Shown here piece after piece: positions 20,827 to 29,864 of a stretch of DNA of 64,000 bases (within the stretch, counting starts at the first letter, position 1; each line of letters opens with the position of its first letter). Origin of the DNA: Rubinisphaera italica (GTDB taxonomy: Bacteria > Planctomycetota > Planctomycetia > Planctomycetales > Planctomycetaceae); the NCBI RefSeq assembly GCF_007859715.1, contig NZ_SJPG01000001.1, forward strand, positions 868,001-932,000, given 5' to 3'. Under the pieces are notes generated by a model. That model saw nothing but the letters and a program-made list of their open reading frames with translations. It made no database searches and was not told the origin of the DNA. The position numbers and the translations under genes are program-made.

Positions 20827-21672
20827 TTATTTTGTCAGAGAGTAAATCGACAGCACGGCAGCCGTGATCAGGAGTAACCAGGCAAAATGCTGTCTGAGGG
20901 CTCCGCCAGACATCCGCTCGCTCAATTGAACGCCGAGTTTTGCTCCCAAGGTTCCGCCAAGCAGCAATACCACCACCGTTTGGAGATCGACACGCTGATA
21001 AGTGGCATGAATGACGGTGGCCTGAATCGCAATCAGCCAGACGAGTAGCATCGACATTCGAGCCGCTCGTTTTGTGGGAATGCCATAAGCGTAATGCAAA
21101 CCGGGGAGCAGAATCACACCGCCGCTCAAGCCGATGAAACCGGAAAGAAAACCGACAAAGACGCCGAACCAACTGAGGGAAATAATCGAAACCTGATGCC
21201 GACGGTTTCTTCCAAAAACCTCACAGACTGGACGCAGCCATTTCAGACGAGCCCAGCCGATTGGAATCAGTTTTCCACGTTTATGCAGCATCGATTCCCA
21301 TAAACTGAAGAGCCCCAGTGACCAAAGCAGCACCAGATACGTGATTTGCACGATATTCGACAACGAATCCGCATTCGAGCCAATCTGTTCCTTCAATTGA
21401 TTGAGCGAAGCGGATCCCCACAGCGTGCCTGCGATAATTCCTCCCATCAGTATGAAGGGAATCCGCAAGTCGCGCCGCCGTTGCCGAAATGAGAGCGATG
21501 CAGCAGTGGCAGGCCCAAGCACTTGGCAGGCACAACTGCCTACGATCAATTCCATCGGAATCGACGTCGTAATACTCAGCAGGGGGACCAGCAGAAAACT
21601 CCCCCCCACTCCAAACAGACCGGCTACGATTCCGGTGGCCGTTCCGGAAATCAAGACGATCAATGATTCCAT
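20827..21672 (-). CDS. TauE/SafE-family sulfite/anion exporter-like permease
   Basis: A membrane permease of about 281 residues in the DUF81/TauE/SafE family, whose characterised members export sulfite, sulfoacetate or similar anions. The start at 21672 is preferred: it begins with MESLIVLISGTATGIVAGLF, the family's first helix with GxxxGLFGVGGSFLLVPLL, whereas the upstream open frame runs into a palindromic repeat. The second-half counterpart GFLSGFIGLSGGVILLPGL is also present, as expected from the duplicated fold. Seven or eight helices are likely. The substrate is unknown. Confidence 0.9.
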   Translation of the reverse strand: MESLIVLISGTATGIVAGLFGVGGSFLLVPLLSITTSIPMELIVGSCACQVLGPATAASLSFRQRRRDLRIPFILMGGIIAGTLWGSASLNQLKEQIGSNADSLSNIVQITYLVLLWSLGLFSLWESMLHKRGKLIPIGWARLKWLRPVCEVFGRNRRHQVSIISLSWFGVFVGFLSGFIGLSGGVILLPGLHYAYGIPTKRAARMSMLLVWLIAIQATVIHATYQRVDLQTVVVLLLGGTLGAKLGVQLSERMSGGALRQHFAWLLLITAAVLSIYSLTK

Positions 21673-21731
21673 GAAATGCTCATTTCGTCCGTGATAATAC
21701 TGTGAGCGCGAATGAATTGAAGTTTTAACGA

Positions 21732-21797
21732 TACAAGCACGAAGCGCAAGCGAGTGTGTCAAATCGACCGGAATAAACACACTCGCTTGTGCTTGTA
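21732..21797. repeat. Palindromic repeat, CGCAAGCGAGTG family, copy 1
   Basis: Inverted repeat with left arm 21732-21759 and right arm 21777-21797, containing CGCAAGCGAGTGTGT and its complement. The right arm lacks about six bases relative to the other copies. It begins about 20 bp past the stop of the minus-strand sugar isomerase gene. Confidence 0.88.
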
Positions 21798-21817
21798 CTT
21801 TGATTCAACCTGTTAAA

Positions 21818-22837
21818 TTAAAACCCACGTGATTCGATGATGTCATCCATCGTGCGGAGTTGGTAGTCGATGTTAGTGAAATCGAGCAGACTGCAAAGTC
21901 CTCTGACGGCCACTCCCATTCCATCGGGCCCACTGAATCCACCGAACTGTCCGCCACCTTTGAGGTGTGGTTCCAGTTCCAGGAAGAAGCCGGGGACGCC
22001 GAGCTTGGTTACTTTTTTCGTCAGTTCTGGTAAATGTTCGGCCAGATCGCGGAAGATCGCTTCGTGACCAGAGTCGCCAATGTCGGCTGGCACAAAGTTT
22101 TTCAAACGGTTTTCATCGACCACACCCGTCCAGACAAGCGAAGGATCGATCCGATAGTCTTTGACGTGAATCCAGCCAATATGATCCCGCATCGCTTTGT
22201 ATTCTTCAAAGACCTGCACGGGAGTCATGTTTTGCGTGGAAAGGTTTCCGCCATCGAAAATGCAAACCATATTCGGATGATTCACTTTCTCAGCCAGTTC
22301 CGCCAGATAATGCCCATTCTGCCCGATCAGATTCGCTTCGACTTCCAATCCATAAACCACACCCGCTTTTTCACAGGCATCGACAATTTCTCCGAGTCGA
22401 TCCACCGCCTGAGAAATGTAAGCATCCGGCTTTTCAGTTTGTGGGTGATAGAACGAGAAGCCGCGAATCAGTTTGGCTCCCAGTGCCTGAGCGGCATTGA
22501 TCGTGTTTTGCACTTCGCCTTTGAGGTAAGTTTTCGGATCGACATATTTATTGTGCGAACCATCTTCGACATCGATCAGCTTCACCTTGCCGAGGCGGGC
22601 TCCGATGCTTGTGACCGTCATCCCGTAAGTATCCTGAGTTTTTTTGACCTGCTCCCATTCGGAAGTCGACAAATCGACGACGTGCTTCACTTCGCCGGAG
22701 CCAGTCACATCGACAAAACGAGGGCTGTAATATTTCAGCCCCAGGCTCGACAAGACAGCCAACTGTTCAATGATGGACTTCGTGTTAGCAGCTTCATCGC
22801 CAAAAGCACTGATTAAAACTTCAGGTCGTGCAGACAT
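21818..22837 (-). CDS. Xylose isomerase-like TIM-barrel sugar isomerase/epimerase
   Basis: A 339-residue cytoplasmic protein of the AP2Ec/xylose-isomerase-like TIM barrel family (sugar phosphate isomerases and epimerases such as IolE-like proteins). The start at 22837 is preferred because GGGAAGAG sits upstream. Visible metal-ligand strands are [11 protein letters not shown] (Glu), [12 protein letters not shown] (Asp), [11 protein letters not shown] (His, Asp) and [10 protein letters not shown] (Glu), in the expected order. The N-terminal segment [12 protein letters not shown] is also typical. The substrate is unknown; planctomycetes carry many paralogues. It is followed by the palindromic repeat at 21732. 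Confidence 0.87.
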   Translation of the reverse strand: MSARPEVLISAFGDEAANTKSIIEQLAVLSSLGLKYYSPRFVDVTGSGEVKHVVDLSTSEWEQVKKTQDTYGMTVTSIGARLGKVKLIDVEDGSHNKYVDPKTYLKGEVQNTINAAQALGAKLIRGFSFYHPQTEKPDAYISQAVDRLGEIVDACEKAGVVYGLEVEANLIGQNGHYLAELAEKVNHPNMVCIFDGGNLSTQNMTPVQVFEEYKAMRDHIGWIHVKDYRIDPSLVWTGVVDENRLKNFVPADIGDSGHEAIFRDLAEHLPELTKKVTKLGVPGFFLELEPHLKGGGQFGGFSGPDGMGVAVRGLCSLLDFTNIDYQLRTMDDIIESRGF

Positions 22838-22942
22838 ACGAAAATTCTCTTCCCGGCTCAAAAATATCACTTCAAATTGTTTGATTGGAAACTAAGAAGT
22901 GATGTTAGTCACTCGGGCGGGGAATGAAAACCGAGGGCCGGA

Positions 22943-23941
22943 TCAGTTTTCATCCACTCGTGAACTGCGATGCGACGACATGCCCAGTTTTTTCATCTTA
23001 TTGTAAAGCGTGACGCGACTAATCCCCAGAGACTGAGCGGCTTGCGTCCGATTGTGTTCGCAGTCAGCCAGAGCATTGGTAATCAGCTCCTGCTCGGTTT
23101 TTGCAATTTTTTCGCCAAATCGATGATGCCGGGTTGGGATTTCTAATCGTGTGAGATAATCCCCATTAGGAAGATGTTCCGGCTCAACAACTCGGTTTGT
23201 ACAGGTTTTGGGCTGAAACCATGCGGGTAAGTCTGCAATGGTTATGGTTGGTCCTGAACACTGATCGAGTGTATCTGAAACGACCGCGTTAAGTTCTCGT
23301 AGATTTCCTGGCCAGCTATGTTGCTGCAGTTTTTGAAGATAAGCCGATTCGATGTAATGAATCGGGGTATGACCTGCAGCTGTTTGTGAACTCAGGAATT
23401 GACGCACCAGCTGAGTAATTTGCTGGGAGTATTCTCTGAGCGGTGGCAAGTCGAATTGAGATCTTTCCAGCTTTTGACGGATGATGAATTCTTTTGAAGC
23501 AGCTTGTGTCATTGGTTCGAGCAGACTGGTCGGATTCGCAGTCATCATCACTAGAGGCTCACAGGCTTCCTGGTTTTCTCGATCATATCTACTTTTAATA
23601 AGTTTCAGTAAATCGAGCTGAAGTGAACGACTGAGACGATCAATATTCGGAATCAGTAACGTGCCTGCGGATTGACTGTTAAGTTGCCGCTTCCAGTTGG
23701 CAACTCGCAATCGAGCCAGCTTTGATCCCGAATTTGAAGAAATCGACTTCCCCACCAGAATTCGGAATGTTCCCGTCTTAGCCGTCCGGAAATGATGAAA
23801 CTTCCGAGCCAGCGTCTGCTTGCCTGTTCCGGATTCTCCCACAATCAGTAACACAGAATTGCGATCTGCGAGCCTGCGAAGTTCCTGCAAATACGGATCA
23901 TTCTGAACGATCCGCGTTTCCTGATGTCCAAATTCAACCAT
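22943..23941 (-). CDS. Degenerate NtrC-type AAA+ regulator with Fis-type HTH
   Basis: A DNA-binding regulator of 332 residues built like sigma-54 enhancer-binding proteins but without a receiver domain. The AAA+ part starts with a good Walker A (GESGTGKQTLA, 35-45). The Walker B position reads TLLIPNIDRL (94-103), so the usual Asp-Glu is absent, and no GAFTGA loop is present. The later landmarks LPPLREYSQQI and WPGNLRELNAVV (sensor II Arg) are intact. The C-terminal Fis helix-turn-helix (NRTQAAQSLGISRVTLYNKMKKLG, split about 300-323) is strong. It therefore probably binds DNA and ATP but may not remodel sigma-54 polymerase, and could act as a repressor as TyrR can. Confidence 0.88.
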   Translation of the reverse strand: MVEFGHQETRIVQNDPYLQELRRLADRNSVLLIVGESGTGKQTLARKFHHFRTAKTGTFRILVGKSISSNSGSKLARLRVANWKRQLNSQSAGTLLIPNIDRLSRSLQLDLLKLIKSRYDRENQEACEPLVMMTANPTSLLEPMTQAASKEFIIRQKLERSQFDLPPLREYSQQITQLVRQFLSSQTAAGHTPIHYIESAYLQKLQQHSWPGNLRELNAVVSDTLDQCSGPTITIADLPAWFQPKTCTNRVVEPEHLPNGDYLTRLEIPTRHHRFGEKIAKTEQELITNALADCEHNRTQAAQSLGISRVTLYNKMKKLGMSSHRSSRVDEN

Positions 23942-23992
23942 GTTGTATATTCCATAGAATCCGCGAAGCGGATCAGTACCATTTATGTTGCA

Positions 23993-24105
23993 GGGTGGCT
24001 GGGTTCGAACTTAGAGAGCCCCCAGAATCAACAACGATCTGGGGGCTTCACTTCGCTACGACCCCAGTAATTGATGAAAGCTGGGTGCTTTCATTGAAGC
24101 CACCC
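23993..24105. ncRNA. Structured 113-nt element (three-way junction), strand unknown
   Basis: The stretch folds fully by eye. An outer stem GGGTGGCT/AGCCACCC (23993-24000 with 24098-24105) encloses two arms. The first arm has base pairs GGGTTCG (24001-24007) with CGACCCC (24059-24065, one mismatch) and a 10-bp upper stem AGCCCCCAGA/TCTGGGGGCT (24017-24026, 24038-24047). The second arm is an 8-bp hairpin ATGAAAGC/GCTTTCAT (24074-24094). On the minus strand it lies 52 nt before the start of the NtrC-like regulator; on the plus strand it is about 310 nt before transaldolase. It could be a leader RNA, a small RNA or a repeat element. Confidence 0.6.
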
Positions 24106-24417
24106 GAATTTGAATTCTTTATTCCATCAATACAAATCTGATACCGAGAGACCTCGAAAAATTTTGAGCGAGCATTTTCTCATTGGTCTTGTCGGTAAAA
24201 CTGCTTGAATTTAAGAAGAATCGAAAAGGAAAGTCATTTGTTTTGCAATGTGAAGAGAACTTAACACAAGAGTCGAAAAGGCATCATTTGTTGCGGATTG
24301 TGATGTCATATTGCAACAAGTGATGAGGAAATGTTGGCTGACACTGGTCATCATTTTCCGGGCATGTTAAAACGTATTAAGTGAACTCAATTACTATGAA
24401 TACGGGAAGAGGAAACG

Positions 24418-25473
24418 ATGTCATCGCCACTTGAAAGTTTGATTCAAACAGGAACGAAACTCTGGTTGGATAGTATCGACCCAGACCTCGTCCGCGAAAA
24501 CCGTGCTCTGGGTGCCACGGGTGCAACTTCGAATCCAATTATCGTTTCCGATTTGCTGAAAACCGGCCGATTCGATTCCGATCTCGAAACCCTGCTCGCC
24601 GATGATGCCGACGATTCCAGTGTCGCCTGGACCATGACAGACAAACTCGTCAAAGACGCCCAGTCTGTTTTTGCTGATGTTTTCGAGCAGACCAAAGGGA
24701 ATGATGGTTACGTCAGTTTCGAACTCGATCCGCTGCTCGAAGATGCTTCTTGTGAATTGTCTGTCGAAGAGAAAGCTGAGCAGTACATCGCACTCGGTAA
24801 AAAATGGTCTGCCGGTCACACCAACCGCATGATTAAAGTTCCAGCAACTCCCGGTGGTCTTGCCGCTTTGGAAGAATTGTCGGCTGCGGGTGTCACGCTC
24901 AATGTCACGCTCATTTTTTCCCAGCGCCAATATGAAGCGGCTCGGGATGCCGTCTGGCGGGGAGCCCAACGACGCGAGAACCCTGGCACTTTGAAATCGG
25001 TTTACAGTATTTTCATCAGCCGCATCGATGTTTACACCGATAAGCACGCGGCTGATCTTTCGTCCGATGCTCAAGGTCTTGTCGGTATTGTGAATGCCAA
25101 GGAAATCTGGAAATTGAATGAGACATTCTGGGCTGACAAAAATCTGCCTCTTGACCAGGAAATGATTTTTGCCAGCACGGGTACGAAGAAGCCGGAAGAT
25201 CCCAAAGATAAATATGTGTCTGCACTGGCCGGTTCCGACATTCAAACGAATCCTCCCGGTACGAACGCAGCCGTCCAGGAAATGACCGGCAAAGTCTTCA
25301 CTCGACAGGTCGACGTTTTACCCTCTGCGGAAGTTCTCGAAGAAATTCACACGAAGATCGATTTTGAAAATCTCGAATCGACACTCATGGAAGAAGGCCT
25401 TAAGAAATTTGCCGACCCGCAGAAAGCCCTTATCAAATTGATTGGCGAAAAACGGGGTGCCTTGACTGCGTAG
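24418..25473 (+). CDS. tal: Transaldolase
   Basis: A 351-residue class I aldolase of the transaldolase family, moving a dihydroxyacetone unit between sugar phosphates in the non-oxidative pentose phosphate pathway. The Schiff-base lysine lies in [10 protein letters not shown], the early GATSNPIIV motif is present, and [16 protein letters not shown] and [11 protein letters not shown] follow as expected. The length fits the longer transaldolase group. GAGGAA precedes the ATG. A long upstream region contains the structured element at 23993. A palindromic repeat follows 15 bp after the stop. Confidence 0.93.
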   Translation: MSSPLESLIQTGTKLWLDSIDPDLVRENRALGATGATSNPIIVSDLLKTGRFDSDLETLLADDADDSSVAWTMTDKLVKDAQSVFADVFEQTKGNDGYVSFELDPLLEDASCELSVEEKAEQYIALGKKWSAGHTNRMIKVPATPGGLAALEELSAAGVTLNVTLIFSQRQYEAARDAVWRGAQRRENPGTLKSVYSIFISRIDVYTDKHAADLSSDAQGLVGIVNAKEIWKLNETFWADKNLPLDQEMIFASTGTKKPEDPKDKYVSALAGSDIQTNPPGTNAAVQEMTGKVFTRQVDVLPSAEVLEEIHTKIDFENLESTLMEEGLKKFADPQKALIKLIGEKRGALTA

Positions 25474-25487
25474 TTGCGAGTTGAAAT

Positions 25488-25554
25488 ACAAGCACGAAAC
25501 GCAAGCGAGTGAGTCGAATCCAAAATAACACACTCGCTTGCGCTTCGTGCTTGT
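25488..25554. repeat. Palindromic repeat, CGCAAGCGAGTG family, copy 2
   Basis: Long inverted repeat whose arms (25488-25514 and 25529-25554) are near-perfect complements containing CGCAAGCGAGTG. It starts 15 bp past the transaldolase stop. Confidence 0.9.
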
Positions 25555-25621
25555 CTCATTTTGATTCCAGTTTCATCGTAAACATTCGATTTCAGCGTTT
25601 ACTTTCTAAAGAGACCATCCC

Positions 25622-26737
25622 ATGAGTGAAGAGTGGATTTCTGAGCGGTTGTTGAAGATCGATGCCTCAGGGATTCGCAAGGTGTTCGATCTGGCGGCGA
25701 ACATGACCGATCCGATCAATCTGAGTATTGGTCAGCCGCATTTTGACACGCCGGAACCGATTAAAGAGGCTTTTAAAAAGGCGATTGATGAAGGTAAGAA
25801 TGCCTACAGTCAAACGCAGGGGATTAAGCCGTTAATCGAGAGAATCCAAGGGGATATCGATCAGCAGTTTGGTCATGAAGATCGGAAAGTCTTCATCGCC
25901 AGTGGGACGAGCGGCGCGTTGATGATGGCACTTTGCACGCTGGTCAACCCGGGTGATGAAGTGATCGTGTTCGATCCCTGGTTTGTCATGTATAAGCATT
26001 TGACAACACTGGCTGGCGGGAAAGTTGTTGAAGTCGATACCTACCCGGATTTCAAAATCGATATCGCCAAAGTCGAGGCAGCGATTACTTCTCGAACGAA
26101 AGTGATTCTGTTCAACAGCCCGAGCAATCCGACCGGTTATGTTGCGTCGCCGGCAGAAATGCAGGAACTGGCTGAGTTGGCGATTAAGCACGATATTGCA
26201 TTGATCAGCGATGAAATTTATCGGCAGTTCTGTTACGACGAACCGTTCTGCAGCCCTGCTCAATGGAACGATCAAACGATTGTCATTGATGGCTTCAGTA
26301 AATCGCACTCGATGACTGGTCATCGAGTCGGCTTTTGTCATGGCCCGCAACACATCATTCAACAGATATTGAAGTTGCAGCAGTTTACGTTCGTCTGCTC
26401 TCCTCACCCGGCTCAATGGGCGGCACTAGCGGCTTGCGATGTCGACATGTCTACTGAAGTGGACGAGTATCGACAGAAGCGGGATTTCATGGTCGAAGCG
26501 TTAAGCGACTACGAAATCCACGGAGCCGGGGGGGCATTTTATTTATTCGTCAAAGCTCCCTGGGGAACGGCGACTGAGTTCGTCAAAGAGGCGATTGCCC
26601 GCAATCTGCTGATTATCCCTGGCAATGTCTTCAGCAGCAAAGACACCCACTTCCGCATCTCCTACGCCGCCCCGCAGAAGACTCTCGAACGGGGAGTGCA
26701 GGTACTGAAAGAGTTGCGACATTTGAAATCGGAGTAA
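25622..26737 (+). CDS. Class I/II PLP aminotransferase
   Basis: A 371-residue fold-type I aminotransferase, likely transferring amino groups between an amino acid and 2-oxoglutarate in the cytoplasm. Visible are the substrate-side LSIGQPHFDTPE, the PLP-anchoring SGTSGALMMAL loop, FNSPSNPTGYV with the conserved Asn, ISDEIYRQF (Asp, Tyr), the Schiff-base lysine in GFSKSHSMTGHRVGF, and the C-terminal FRISYAA Arg that binds the substrate carboxylate. Subfamily (aspartate, alanine or aromatic) cannot be decided. It is in the same direction as transaldolase but separated by a palindromic repeat. Confidence 0.93.
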   Translation: MSEEWISERLLKIDASGIRKVFDLAANMTDPINLSIGQPHFDTPEPIKEAFKKAIDEGKNAYSQTQGIKPLIERIQGDIDQQFGHEDRKVFIASGTSGALMMALCTLVNPGDEVIVFDPWFVMYKHLTTLAGGKVVEVDTYPDFKIDIAKVEAAITSRTKVILFNSPSNPTGYVASPAEMQELAELAIKHDIALISDEIYRQFCYDEPFCSPAQWNDQTIVIDGFSKSHSMTGHRVGFCHGPQHIIQQILKLQQFTFVCSPHPAQWAALAACDVDMSTEVDEYRQKRDFMVEALSDYEIHGAGGAFYLFVKAPWGTATEFVKEAIARNLLIIPGNVFSSKDTHFRISYAAPQKTLERGVQVLKELRHLKSE

Positions 26738-26765
26738 GATATCGTTGCTGTTCGTTCTGATTTGC

Positions 26766-28379
26766 TTATTCAAAATCGAGAGCAGTGCGGTAGATGCGTA
26801 GCGCGGGATCTTTTAGTAGAAGAGTCCCATAATAGACTTGGAAATCTGTGACGCGAGGATTTTCTTCATCTAACCAGCCATCAAATGCCCGATGGATTTG
26901 CCAGAATGTGGGACGTTTTTCCTGTAAGAATTGCAGTGCCTGCGGTCGGACTTTGTGGCGATAGCGATAGTTCGTCAGCGTTTGTTCGATATGATTCTGC
27001 AGTCCCCAGGAAAGAAACAGAGCAGAAATCATGCCGAGGATGATCAACAAGGTGAAGAGAAAGGAGTCTTCATCCATATTGAACAAAAACAATCCCGTCA
27101 TGCAGATGATCAATTGCAAAAACATCCACCCTGCATAGGAAAGTTGAGAGACAACCTGAGGGACTAAAGAGCCAATCAAGCTTCGGATCCATTCTCGCGA
27201 GCAAATTGTGGCTTGATCAGTATCGAGTTGTTGCACATATCTTTGACGCTGCTGTTTCGCATAATGAGCAGACCATTCCCAGACGATTGCCAATTGCTGT
27301 TGTAAAGAAGATTGTTTTTTCTGTGATTGAAATTTGGGAGACCATTCCGAAAATGTCTGACTTAACTCGCGTTGAAATTCCCAATAGGTTTCCATCTCTT
27401 TTTCACCATCTGCGAGACACAGTGCACGCAAGTTTTTGTGGAATTGCAAATAGGGGAACTCTTCATTGTGCTCAATATCCAGTTCGTTTATCGAGTTGAG
27501 ATAGTTCTTTAAGAGCTCGTAAAATTCAAACGAAAACTCCAGATGGTGGTTGATCAGATCCGCATGACTTTCCAGATACTGGACCTGATCGTCGAGCCAT
27601 TGAGGTGATGATGTCCAAACCGCAGGGATCAACCATGCTGATAGAAAAGGCACAAACTGTTCGGGAAAATAATCGCGATAGGGTAGCAGGTGATCTTCCC
27701 ACAATCGTTGGAATGTCACAAAGTCTGTTTTGAGCAAATCGTCCCAAAGTGGTTCTGTCAGAGCCAGTCTCTTTGCGGGAGGTAATGTCAGACAAAGCAG
27801 ATTTAAGACCTCTGCAGATTGCTCACGTGTCTCGACCTGACGGCAATACTGGTTAACAAACCTATGCAGGTTGGTATTGTGAGGGTAAGTTTTCAATCCA
27901 ACACACAGCCAGTTTAAAAACGATTGCTCAGGCTGTCCTTCAATCACTTCGCTGACGATCGCCAGATGAATGTAGTCTGTCGGATCTTTCTCCGCTTTTG
28001 CAGTGAGTTGCAGGAACCACTCTTCGGGTGTGTGAGTTTCCAGGATTTCCTTGAGGGATGGTCTAACGGCAGGTTTGGAAGGTTCCTGTGTTTCTGAACT
28101 GAATGAACCACTGAGGTGATCTTCAGACAGGTCAACAGGAATGTTAATGTCCAGCGGCGTAATTTCAGCTGAAGTGTCCAGGTCACGATAACTCAGCCAA
28201 CTTTCGAGTTGCTCAAAAGCATCACGAATTTTCCGGAATTCTTCCGGTTGTTGTTCCGGACGATACACTTTAATCAAACGACCATACGCCCGTTTCAAAT
28301 CGCGGCGGTCGTAGTCTTCAGGTAATTCAAAAAATTGAACTGGCTGATGAGGCAATAATTTCCAGTCCGGTTCGGTCAT
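26766..28379 (-). CDS. J-domain-like membrane protein
   Basis: A 537-residue protein. Its N-terminus (about 17-60, FFELPEDYDRRDLKRAYGRL followed by a YRPEQQPEEFRKIRDAFEQL segment) resembles the helices II-III region of DnaJ J-domains, but the HPD tripeptide is replaced by RPE, so Hsp70 stimulation is doubtful. A long helical middle region has no recognisable motif. Two hydrophobic helices occur near residues 430-475, then a charged tail. It lies 40 bp downstream of another gene on the same strand that also ends in a membrane helix, so the two are probably an operon and may act together at the membrane. Function unknown. Confidence 0.78.
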   Translation of the reverse strand: MTEPDWKLLPHQPVQFFELPEDYDRRDLKRAYGRLIKVYRPEQQPEEFRKIRDAFEQLESWLSYRDLDTSAEITPLDINIPVDLSEDHLSGSFSSETQEPSKPAVRPSLKEILETHTPEEWFLQLTAKAEKDPTDYIHLAIVSEVIEGQPEQSFLNWLCVGLKTYPHNTNLHRFVNQYCRQVETREQSAEVLNLLCLTLPPAKRLALTEPLWDDLLKTDFVTFQRLWEDHLLPYRDYFPEQFVPFLSAWLIPAVWTSSPQWLDDQVQYLESHADLINHHLEFSFEFYELLKNYLNSINELDIEHNEEFPYLQFHKNLRALCLADGEKEMETYWEFQRELSQTFSEWSPKFQSQKKQSSLQQQLAIVWEWSAHYAKQQRQRYVQQLDTDQATICSREWIRSLIGSLVPQVVSQLSYAGWMFLQLIICMTGLFLFNMDEDSFLFTLLIILGMISALFLSWGLQNHIEQTLTNYRYRHKVRPQALQFLQEKRPTFWQIHRAFDGWLDEENPRVTDFQVYYGTLLLKDPALRIYRTALDFE

Positions 28380-28418
28380 GGCTTGATTAAGTAGTTAAGA
28401 GAGGCCAAGGAAGTCGTT

Positions 28419-29198
28419 TTACTGTGATTGTACAATTGCAGAGAGCAGCCGAATCACGAAGACGATTCCCAGAATGATGACAAAATATTGCAATCCACTC
28501 AATTCCCTGCTTCGTGGTGAAGAATCTGCCTGGGGAATCGACTCTTGAGGAATGGATTTCAACTTTAAGTGAGCCACTGGAGAAATGAGCCGACGCATAT
28601 CGTGCCAATCCATTGGGATATAGGTCAACAATAGTTGAGCCGAATTTCGATATCGAACTCGATCTCGATTTTCCAGGTTCGTATCGTGCAGCAAGTTGGT
28701 GAGCTGAACCTGTGCTTGTGCTGGAGTAGCGATCAGCAGGCGTTGAACCCATGCCAGAAAATGAGAATCCATTTGAACATGCGCTGAAATCTCCGGCCAC
28801 TGTTTCTGGAGTTGTGTCAGTTGCAGAAGTTGCAGTTGTCGTTTCTGAAGATTTGGAGAATTTGTGAGCTTTTTGGATTCAAGGTCTTGGAGCTGCTTTT
28901 TCGTGGTCTCTGGCGATTCAGACCAGAAACGTCCGGCAATTCTTTGCAATTTTCCTTCGAGTTGTTCATGGAAACGAGTTGCCAGCTGTTGGGAATGAGA
29001 AGCCGAATCCAGGTCTAGGAATTTTCGACGAGCACTAAAAACCTCAGCTGGGTAATCAATGGCGGCATCGGTGCAGGTTTCCAGCAGATAATTCTTGATG
29101 GCTATTTTTGATTGATTCAATGTGATCATCCCAATTTCAGGGGAAACTAGCTCATTCAGCATCGGCGCATAAGAAAACCCGCCAACATAGCGGGTCAT
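28419..29198 (-). CDS. Conserved-looking tail-anchored protein, partner of J-domain-like gene
   Basis: A 259-residue, Gln- and Leu-rich helical protein. The middle (about 70-190) is predicted by eye to be mostly amphipathic helix. The C-terminus has a single hydrophobic segment (about 233-254, GLQYFVIILGIVFVIRLLSA), giving a tail-anchor topology. GAGAG precedes the start; a second Met at residue 24 is an alternative. It is first in a two-gene minus-strand unit with the J-domain-like gene. No family was recognised. Confidence 0.68.
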   Translation of the reverse strand: MTRYVGGFSYAPMLNELVSPEIGMITLNQSKIAIKNYLLETCTDAAIDYPAEVFSARRKFLDLDSASHSQQLATRFHEQLEGKLQRIAGRFWSESPETTKKQLQDLESKKLTNSPNLQKRQLQLLQLTQLQKQWPEISAHVQMDSHFLAWVQRLLIATPAQAQVQLTNLLHDTNLENRDRVRYRNSAQLLLTYIPMDWHDMRRLISPVAHLKLKSIPQESIPQADSSPRSRELSGLQYFVIILGIVFVIRLLSAIVQSQ

Positions 29199-29226
29199 GT
29201 GCTCTCGTGTTCAGAATTGAATACGA

Positions 29227-29328
29227 TTAAGACAATCGTAGGTTTGCTCGTTTTGCCTTGCGTGCCTTAGCACTGGCAGGTCGCTTGCCATGATTTGCTT
29301 TTTTCAATTTTCGCTGTGTTTTTGCCAT
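29227..29328 (-). CDS. 33-residue highly basic protein
   Basis: A very short frame with ATG at 29328 preceded by GGGAG. The product begins MAKTQRKLKKANHGKRPASA and continues to LRLS, with 13 Lys or Arg among 33 residues and no acidic residue. Composition and length resemble small ribosome-associated proteins such as Thx, though no sequence match is claimed. It lies 28 bp from the start of the minus-strand helical protein gene, reading into it, so co-transcription is possible. It is either a real small nucleic-acid or ribosome-binding protein, or a lucky basic frame; the ribosome binding site and composition favour the former. Confidence 0.6.
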   Translation of the reverse strand: MAKTQRKLKKANHGKRPASAKARKAKRANLRLS

Positions 29329-29522
29329 TTTAGGCTCCCGATATGTCTCGAACTGTTAGTGAATAAGCGTTGTTTAGGTGTCACACATTCTAACAGTCGA
29401 GTAATTTCTGGCAAGACTTAAGGGATTTTGATCAGCCAGTCATTCAAAAATGAAGTTGTTCGTACAATACCCGATGACTTTATGATCACTGATTTCTGAA
29501 GTGAGAATCATAGTTCTTGAGT

Positions 29523-29570
29523 TTTTGAAAGTGATTTCAAAATTGCCAAATCCGAAGTACACTAAGTGTA
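29523..29570. promoter_or_regulatory. Palindromes upstream of the TolC-like gene
   Basis: A perfect 8-bp hairpin TTTTGAAA/TTTCAAAA (29523-29542) and a palindrome TACACT-A-AGTGTA (29558-29570) lie in the 530-bp gap before the TolC-like gene. They could be operator sites or a hairpin in its leader. Nothing else coding was seen in 29329-29852. Confidence 0.4.
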
Positions 29571-29864
29571 ATGGAGACATAAGTGGTTAATTAGTAATTA
29601 ATTACGACAAATTGGAGTTCTTGACTCCTCCTTCCCAGTTTCAGGAAAACGCAGTTTCTTTCAGACCAGATTCAAATAATGCCGGTTGTTCCGCCGATAA
29701 CGCTTGTAGGAATTCGTGCGCGGATTCCGATTATCAAGGTATCGATCATTGAAGTTCTCACGATATTCGTGATGTGCAGGGTTAGCGTTCTGGAGAACTT
29801 TGATGAATTCTCAGCTTGAACATCGTGGGGATACTCAAGCGAGTCATGTTTGATGGGGTGGGAA

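Noticed and set aside
21732..21797. Repeated element considered as a CRISPR repeat
   Set aside because: Copies are thousands of bases apart, not regularly spaced, and no cas gene is present.
22034..22816. 260-codon plus-strand frame
   Set aside because: Antisense to the sugar isomerase/epimerase-like gene, whose metal-binding motifs are clear.
24421..25245. 274-codon minus-strand frame
   Set aside because: Antisense to transaldolase, which has the catalytic lysine motif and a good ribosome binding site.
28387..28800. 137-codon minus-strand frame
   Set aside because: It overlaps the helical tail-anchored protein in another frame and lacks its own ribosome binding site.
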